Source: Bdellovibrionales bacterium RIFOXYC1_FULL_37_79
Lineage (GTDB): Bacteria > Bdellovibrionota > Bacteriovoracia > Bacteriovoracales > Bacteriovoracaceae
Reading direction: 5' to 3'
Assembly: GCA_001770015.1 (NCBI GenBank)
Contig: MEQB01000064.1
Coordinates: 95,107-159,106, forward strand
Length of the DNA: 64,000 nucleotides
The stretch's first letter is position 1; every line of letters starts with the position of its first letter. Below are positions 59,423-64,000 of this stretch, piece after piece. Below the pieces are notes generated by a model. The model searched no databases. It saw only the letters and a program-made list of their open reading frames with translations, and was not told the DNA's origin. The position numbers and the translations under genes were made by a program.

Positions 59423-61837
59423 ATGCCGGACAATAAAAACGCTGTTTTCAAGTTACCACTTCTACCCCTTAGAGACTTGATCATATTTCCCCATATGGTT
59501 ATTCCGCTGTTTGTTGGTAGAGAAAAATCAATTTCCGCACTTGAAGAAGCGGTAAAAAGCAATAACGAACTTTTTTTGGTCACTCAAAAAGATGCCACAA
59601 TCTTAAACCCTGAAAGAAAAGATGTTTATGACGTGGGGACCGTGGTTAATCTCATTCAGATGCTTAGACTTCCTGATAATACGGTTAAAGTTTTAATTGA
59701 AGGAAAATATCGGGCCAAGATTGTGGAGTTTATTGACGCCAGCAGTGGCTATGAGGCCCGGTTGGAGAGTTGTAGTAGTGAGGTGTGTGACGTTGGCGTT
59801 AATGTGGAAGCCACCGTCAGAAGTATTAAAGGCATCTTTGAACAATATGTAAAAATTAATAAAAGAATTCCTCCTGAACTTTTGATGAGCATTTCATCCA
59901 TCATGGACCCTTCCCGATTGGCCGATATCATCGTGGCCCATTTGAATATGAAGATTCCCGAAAAGCAACAAATTTTAGAAGCAGTGAATGTTGAAGAACG
60001 GCTCAATCTTCTTCTCGAAAAAATGCAAGGTGAAATTGAAATTATTAATGTTGAAAAACGTATTCGCAATCGGGTGAAAACCCAAATGGAGAAATCTCAA
60101 AAGGAATATTATTTGAATGAGCAAATGAATGCCATTCAAAAAGAATTGGGCCAAAAGGATGATGGCAAAAATGAAATCCAGGAGATGGAAGAAAAGCTGG
60201 CTAAAAAATTAATGCCTGAGGAGGCCAAGGATAAGACTCAAAAAGAGATCAAGAAGCTTAAGTCCATGTCACCGATGTCAGCTGAATCTGCGGTGGTTAG
60301 AAATTATATTGATTGGATGCTATGCCTGCCGTGGAGTGAAGTCACGGTGGATGATAATAGTGTTTCCAAATGTCGTGAGATTCTGGACCGGGATCACTAT
60401 GGGCTTCGAGACGTTAAAGATAGAATTATTGAGTATCTGGCGGTTAGAAACCTGCTTGAAAAAGGTGAAGGTAAGGGAACTATTTTATGTTTGGCCGGCC
60501 CTCCCGGGGTTGGGAAAACATCGGTAGGAAGATCCCTGGCTGAAGCAATGGGAAGAAATTTTGCCCGGATTTCTCTTGGTGGAGTCAGGGATGAGGCAGA
60601 AATCAGAGGGCATCGTAAGACCTATGTTGGTGCTATGCCTGGAAAAATAATCAATGCCTTGAAGAAAGCGAAATCCTCCAATCCACTTATTCTGCTGGAT
60701 GAAATTGACAAGATGTCCAGCGATTTCAGAGGAGATCCTGCCAGTGCCATGTTGGAGGTTTTGGATCCTGAACAAAATAGAAACTTTGTTGATCATTACA
60801 TTGAGTGTGAGTACGATTTATCCAATGTTATGTTTGTCATGACCGCTAATGATATTCATAAAATTCCAGGGCCACTAAAGGACAGAATGGAAATTATTTC
60901 GATTCCTGGCTATACCCCGTTTGAAAAACTGCAAATCGGCAAGGAATATCTAATCAGCAAGGCCATTATTAATAACGGGCTTAAGAAATTTAATTTTAAT
61001 TTAAATGATAAGGCCATCACTTCCATTATCACCAATTACACCAGAGAAGCTGGGGTTAGGGAGCTGGAACGGCTGATTAATACCATCGCTAGGAAAATTG
61101 CCACGGAAGTGGTTACCAAGGAAATTCAAGCTGGTCGAGAGTTTAAAGTGGTGCAAAAACAACTCAAGAGGTATTTAGGCCCAAGTAAATTTGAAGGCAA
61201 GGATATTGAGGCGGAATCACAAGTTGGGTTAGTAAATGGTCTGGCCTGGACTTCCGTGGGTGGTGAGCTTTTACATATTGAAGTGGTCACGTTCCCTGGT
61301 AAAGGTAACTTACAAATCACTGGTAAACTCGGTGAAGTGATGCAAGAATCTGCCAAAGCAGCACTTTCTTATGTCAGGTCGATCAGTGACCGGCTTGGGA
61401 TTGATAATAAATGGTACCATGAACATGATATTCATATCCATGTTCCTGAAGGCGCAACTCCCAAAGATGGACCAAGTGCTGGGATAACCCTGGTTACCGC
61501 CCTTACTTCTGCCATAACGGGTTTGAAGGTTAATGCCAATGTGGCAATGACAGGAGAGGTTACGATCAGAGGAAGAGTGCTCCCGATTGGAGGGCTGAAA
61601 GAAAAATTGCTGGCAGCCAAGCAGGCCGGAGTAAAAACGGTGATAATACCCAAGAAAAATGTTAAGGATTTAATAGAGATACCCGTAGAAATCAAGTCAG
61701 GGCTTGAAATTATCCCATGTGAAGAAGCGCACGAAGTTTTGAAACATGCCTTAAGCCTCGGACATCCAGAGCAATTTATGAAGGTAGTTGAGCTTAAAGT
61801 TTTGGAAAATAAAGAGGATTTGGATGTCGCGAATTAA
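59423..61837 (+). CDS. lon: ATP-dependent protease Lon
   Basis: An 804-residue soluble protease of the LonA type. The start is ATG 59423 (MPDNKNA), set by AGGAGG (59413-59418); the upstream in-frame TTG 59387 would add 12 unconserved residues. Domains: Lon N-terminal substrate domain (LPLLPLRDLIIFPHMVIPLFVGR, seen in parts), AAA+ module with GPPGVGKTSVG and LLDEIDKMSSDFRGDPAS, and the protease domain with catalytic Ser in PKDGPSAGIT and Lys in GGLKEKLLAAK. It ends the clp-lon cluster. Confidence 0.96.
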   Translation: MPDNKNAVFKLPLLPLRDLIIFPHMVIPLFVGREKSISALEEAVKSNNELFLVTQKDATILNPERKDVYDVGTVVNLIQMLRLPDNTVKVLIEGKYRAKIVEFIDASSGYEARLESCSSEVCDVGVNVEATVRSIKGIFEQYVKINKRIPPELLMSISSIMDPSRLADIIVAHLNMKIPEKQQILEAVNVEERLNLLLEKMQGEIEIINVEKRIRNRVKTQMEKSQKEYYLNEQMNAIQKELGQKDDGKNEIQEMEEKLAKKLMPEEAKDKTQKEIKKLKSMSPMSAESAVVRNYIDWMLCLPWSEVTVDDNSVSKCREILDRDHYGLRDVKDRIIEYLAVRNLLEKGEGKGTILCLAGPPGVGKTSVGRSLAEAMGRNFARISLGGVRDEAEIRGHRKTYVGAMPGKIINALKKAKSSNPLILLDEIDKMSSDFRGDPASAMLEVLDPEQNRNFVDHYIECEYDLSNVMFVMTANDIHKIPGPLKDRMEIISIPGYTPFEKLQIGKEYLISKAIINNGLKKFNFNLNDKAITSIITNYTREAGVRELERLINTIARKIATEVVTKEIQAGREFKVVQKQLKRYLGPSKFEGKDIEAESQVGLVNGLAWTSVGGELLHIEVVTFPGKGNLQITGKLGEVMQESAKAALSYVRSISDRLGIDNKWYHEHDIHIHVPEGATPKDGPSAGITLVTALTSAITGLKVNANVAMTGEVTIRGRVLPIGGLKEKLLAAKQAGVKTVIIPKKNVKDLIEIPVEIKSGLEIIPCEEAHEVLKHALSLGHPEQFMKVVELKVLENKEDLDVAN

Positions 61838-61914
61838 ACTTAACTTTTCTTTACTAAAAGAAACATTTTTTTTGAGGTAAAATTAGAAGAAATGTTTTGA
61901 AAAAGGAAGTTTCA

Positions 61915-62127
61915 ATGCAAACAGAACGGGAATTTCTCCATGATATAGCGTCACCCCTTTCAACTATATCTTTAAATTTAGATTTTGCGTTAAAGCAGTA
62001 TCGGCATAAAATTGAGGATCCATCCTTTTGGAAACACATCGAGGTATCCAAAGAGCAAGTCAAGCGGCTGATTGATATGGCCGATAAAAGGCATCACGAG
62101 GTAAGACTGCAAAACCCTGAGAAATAG
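61915..62127 (+). CDS. Standalone histidine-kinase DHp-like mini-protein
   Basis: A 70-residue helical protein starting at ATG 61915 (AAGGAAG upstream). It reads REFLHDIASPLSTISLNLDF, which is an H-box (HDI-xS-PL) of HisKA-type kinases with its phospho-accepting His, followed by the second helix WKHIEVSKEQVKRLIDMADK. No ATPase domain and no stop-and-restart continuation exist. It may be a histidine phosphotransfer or anti-kinase dimerising partner, or a kinase relic. The length is only that of the DHp helical hairpin. Function is inferred. Confidence 0.6.
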   Translation: MQTEREFLHDIASPLSTISLNLDFALKQYRHKIEDPSFWKHIEVSKEQVKRLIDMADKRHHEVRLQNPEK

Positions 62128-62151
62128 TAAGAGAACTTAGTTGTTAGCAGA

Positions 62152-62832
62152 TTAGATGATTGGTTTAAAAAATCTATTTAATTTAAAATGGGGAATCCAC
62201 TGGTCAAAGGTCAAAGAGTAAGTGGTCGTCACGACTTTTCCAAGCAAGCGATCCCTATGTACAAATCCAAAATACCGACCATCAGCGCTGTTATCCCTGT
62301 TATCCCCCATAAAAAAATAATGATCCTTGGGGATTAGATATTTTTGATGCAAGGGATGTAGTTTGCTTGGAATTCTATTGACGGTATATTCTGAGTTACC
62401 CATTTTTTCCTGGTAAGAGAAATTGTTATGGGTGTAAAGGTTTTCAATATAGTGATCAAGGTCATCTTTAAATTTAAGGGTGATTTGATTATTTATTTTA
62501 ACAAAGCCATTAAAAATTTCAATGGTATCCCCAGGAACTCCGATGAGTCTTTTGACATAATTTACGGAGGTATTAAGGGGGTATTCAAAGACAATGACAT
62601 CACCTCTTTGAGGTTCACTCAAGCGAGAAAGGCTTAATTTAGTAAAGGGGACTTTGAGATCATATGCCAGTTTGTTGACAAAGACATGATCACCAATTTC
62701 TATCGTTGGTATCATTGAACCAGTGGGTATTTTACAGTGGTCGGCAAAACTCCATCTGAGTGAAAAAAGAAAAACAACTGCAATAATAAAACCTCGGTTA
62801 ATAACCAGTAATTTTTTAATTTTGTTCATCAT
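62152..62832 (-). CDS. lepB: Signal peptidase I
   Basis: A 226-residue membrane-anchored serine protease that removes signal peptides of exported proteins. The start ATG 62832 has GGAG 7 nt upstream; it overlaps the end of the XRE gene by 17 bp, so translation is coupled. Motifs: one N-terminal membrane helix, catalytic Ser in KIPTGSMIPTI, Lys in NYVKRLIGVPGD, and the C-terminal FMGDNRDNSADGRYFGFV. It is placed after the XRE and DUF2975 genes, an unusual context for lepB. Confidence 0.95.
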   Translation of the reverse strand: MMNKIKKLLVINRGFIIAVVFLFSLRWSFADHCKIPTGSMIPTIEIGDHVFVNKLAYDLKVPFTKLSLSRLSEPQRGDVIVFEYPLNTSVNYVKRLIGVPGDTIEIFNGFVKINNQITLKFKDDLDHYIENLYTHNNFSYQEKMGNSEYTVNRIPSKLHPLHQKYLIPKDHYFFMGDNRDNSADGRYFGFVHRDRLLGKVVTTTYSLTFDQWIPHFKLNRFFKPII

Positions 62833-63031
62833 GTTTATACTCCAATAAATCCCCGGGGGTGCATTCCAAGACTTCGCAGATTTTTTCCAGGGTGGAAAAT
62901 CTGATTGCCTTTGCCTTGTCTTGTTTGAGGATGGATAAGTTTTGAATACTGATGCCAATTTTTTCTGAAAGTTCGGTCAGTCTCATTTTCTTTTTAACAA
63001 GCAATAAATCAAGATTGATTCTAATGGGCAT
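62816..63031 (-). CDS. XRE-family helix-turn-helix regulator (YozG-like)
   Basis: A complete 71-residue DNA-binding protein: VKKKMRLTELSEKIGISIQN with a clear helix-turn-helix, then LEKICEVLECTPGDLLEY, the pattern of YozG-type Cro/CI regulators. Such small XRE proteins are usually encoded next to a DUF2975 membrane protein, as here (16 bp apart). It probably regulates its own operon. Its stop overlaps the start of lepB by 17 bp. Confidence 0.9.
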   Translation of the reverse strand: MPIRINLDLLLVKKKMRLTELSEKIGISIQNLSILKQDKAKAIRFSTLEKICEVLECTPGDLLEYKHDEQN

Positions 63032-63047
63032 AACTAATCCTTGGATA

Positions 63048-63641
63048 TTAAATAACCAGTTCTTGTTCTTTTACCAGTTCATCAATATTTTTTCTTATGT
63101 TGAGATGATATTCCATAAATCTAATCAGAAATCTTATGATGAAAAAAATGGCAAGATTGCTTATGCCTGTAAATTCGACGTAAATAAAATGGTACCAGTC
63201 AATAACTGGACGGATGAGGGTCATACTTTTTAAAAAAATTTCCAGATCATGAAAATCAAATCTGATAACTGAAAAAAGGGTGAGATCCAGGACAAATGCA
63301 ATAATAAAAAAATAGCTTAATTTTTTTAAAAACATTAAGGTGTGAACGGTAATGCCATCGTGCCTGATTTTTTTTATAAGACTTGCGATGGCATGGTATT
63401 GGAAAAATCCGATCATTCCTCCAAGCGAAAGTGTGATGCAAATTAGAATTAATGTCGTAGGTATGACGGGTGGCATGGCTCCCAGATGTTGATTTTGAAA
63501 GAGCTTTTCAAGCAGGATGGAGTGGCTTGAGGTCGTTAGAGAGATAGAGAAATATACCCATACCAATAATCCGGGAATGGTCGTCCATGCTAGAATTCTA
63601 AAAAATAATTGTATAAAGAAAATGAACTTGTCTTGTTTCAT
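63048..63641 (-). CDS. DUF2975 family membrane protein
   Basis: A 197-residue inner-membrane protein with four to five transmembrane segments, following the DUF2975 pattern (MIGFFQYHAIASLIKKI in the middle; the end RFLIRFMEYHLNIRKNIDELV with a conserved Glu-rich region). These proteins pair with small XRE regulators and may modulate them. The ATG at 63641 has GGGAG upstream. A promoter and Fur-like box lie before it. Function unknown. Confidence 0.8.
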   Translation of the reverse strand: MKQDKFIFFIQLFFRILAWTTIPGLLVWVYFSISLTTSSHSILLEKLFQNQHLGAMPPVIPTTLILICITLSLGGMIGFFQYHAIASLIKKIRHDGITVHTLMFLKKLSYFFIIAFVLDLTLFSVIRFDFHDLEIFLKSMTLIRPVIDWYHFIYVEFTGISNLAIFFIIRFLIRFMEYHLNIRKNIDELVKEQELVI

Positions 63642-63681
63642 AAAAAAACTCCCTAATTGATTTTTTTATTTCTCATTAAAA

Positions 63682-63733
63682 TTTATAACATAAATATCGT
63701 GATTATCAATAATAACTTAATGATAATCATTAA
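63682..63733 (-). promoter_or_regulatory. Promoter of the DUF2975-XRE-lepB operon with a Fur-like box
   Basis: On the minus strand, -35 TTGATA (63709-63704) and -10 TATAAA (63687-63682) are 16 bp apart. Immediately upstream of the -35 is a perfect 17-bp palindrome TTAATGAT-A-ATCATTAA (63717-63733), whose inner 15 bases (TAATGATAATCATTA) equal the core of the 19-bp Fur consensus. A further GATTATCAATAAT (63701-63713) overlaps the -35. Iron control of this operon is inferred. Confidence 0.55.
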
Positions 63734-63787
63734 AAAAATAACGAAATTCAATAAATATAAGGCGTTAACGACCCCTGATCGTTCAAT

Positions 63788-63816
63788 TTGACAGAATAGG
63801 GAATTGCATTTAATCT
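63788..63816 (+). promoter_or_regulatory. Promoter of tRNA-Val
   Basis: TTGACA (63788-63793) and TAATCT (63811-63816) are separated by 17 bp, placing the start near 63823, 11 bp before the mature tRNA. Confidence 0.7.
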
Positions 63817-63833
63817 CTCAAAAAACATCTTAT

Positions 63834-63909
63834 GGGCGTTTAGCTCAGCTGGGAGAGCGCTACCCTTACAAGGTAGATGTCAGAGGTTCGATCCCTCTAA
63901 CGCCCACCA
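63834..63909 (+). tRNA. tRNA-Val (anticodon UAC)
   Basis: A complete 76-nt cloverleaf: acceptor stem GGGCGTT/AACGCCC, D-arm GCTC/GAGC, anticodon stem CTACC/GGTAG with loop CTTACAA (anticodon TAC at 63867-63869), T-arm AGAGG/CCTCT with TTCGATC, and an encoded CCA end. Confidence 0.97.
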
Positions 63910-63937
63910 ATTTTATGTAGAATTCTTAAAGTTTCTT

Positions 63938-63987
63938 AAAAACAAAAGCATTATTAAGTTTCTAATTTAATGAGGCTTTTGTTTTTT
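63938..63987 (+). terminator. Terminator after tRNA-Val
   Basis: AAAACAAAAGC (63939-63949) and GCTTTTGTTTT (63975-63985) pair, with inner CATTA/TAATG helping close the loop, followed by T residues. Confidence 0.75.
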
Positions 63988-64000
63988 AAACACATCGAAA

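Overview
The window looks like a chromosomal segment of an AT-rich, didermic bacterium, most likely a member of the Bdellovibrionota (Bdellovibrio/Bacteriovorax-like predators and relatives). This is inference. It rests on the many lipoproteins and outer-membrane barrels, a TIGR02147-type regulator next to a secreted metal-site protein, the ClpS-ClpA and clpP-clpX-lon sets, and several large proteins of no recognised family. No phage, insertion sequence, CRISPR array or rRNA operon was seen. One tRNA-Val (anticodon UAC) lies at the right end.

Layout. 1-3.6 kb: the end of mltA and uvrA. 3.6-6.5 kb: a small accessory patch with a DUF4143-type ATPase behind a perfect promoter/palindrome, a Bro-N antirepressor-like gene, a possible gene remnant and a small acidic ORF. 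6.5-9.2 kb: an ammonium transporter and a NarL-type two-component pair. 9.4-11.9 kb: a lipoprotein with 13 tandem six-cysteine repeats. 11.9-17.7 kb: an energy and glycolysis block (membrane pyrophosphatase, tpiA, gap, and a phosphofructokinase with the PPi-type signature). 17.7-21.9 kb: a VKOR-DsbA fusion, trmO, and a NifU-like/NifS pair. 22-25.5 kb: HU, protoporphyrinogen oxidase, a secreted HExxH protein with its TIGR02147 regulator. 25.6-27.2 kb: two prepilin-like proteins and a zinc-ribbon protein. 27.3-32 kb: glutaredoxin, an NCS2 purine permease, AmrS, a secreted M14 carboxypeptidase and a TerB-like protein. 32-36.6 kb: clpS-clpA, a 36-residue Lys/Ala-rich histone-like gene, miaB. 36.6-48.2 kb: envelope and regulatory genes: a barrel protein, an Aminopep-family lipoprotein, a GshB-like ATP-grasp enzyme, a sigma-like/zinc-finger anti-sigma-like pair, a TonB-like protein, a degenerate histidine kinase, a ChaN-like protein and a 971-residue protein resembling a dead DNA methyltransferase fused to an HsdS-like half. 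48.5-55.6 kb: an acidic protein, rsmD, coaD, an aminotransferase, a lipoprotein/barrel pair, PIN-PhoH. 55.7-61.8 kb: DedA, peroxiredoxin, clpP, clpX, lon. 61.9-64 kb: a DHp-only mini-protein, lepB, an XRE regulator and a DUF2975 protein behind a Fur-like box, then tRNA-Val.

Themes. The PPi-type phosphofructokinase and the K+-dependent-type membrane pyrophosphatase suggest that pyrophosphate is an energy currency here. Proteolysis is strongly represented (ClpS, ClpA, ClpP, ClpX, Lon, several secreted peptidases). The most original candidates are the 971-residue dead-methyltransferase-like protein, the sigma/anti-sigma/TonB/pseudokinase neighbourhood, the repeat lipoprotein, the uvrA promoter direct repeat with an apparent non-canonical start, and the leaderless palindromic promoter of the DUF4143 ATPase. 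All functional statements come from reading the sequence and recalling family motifs; no database search was run.
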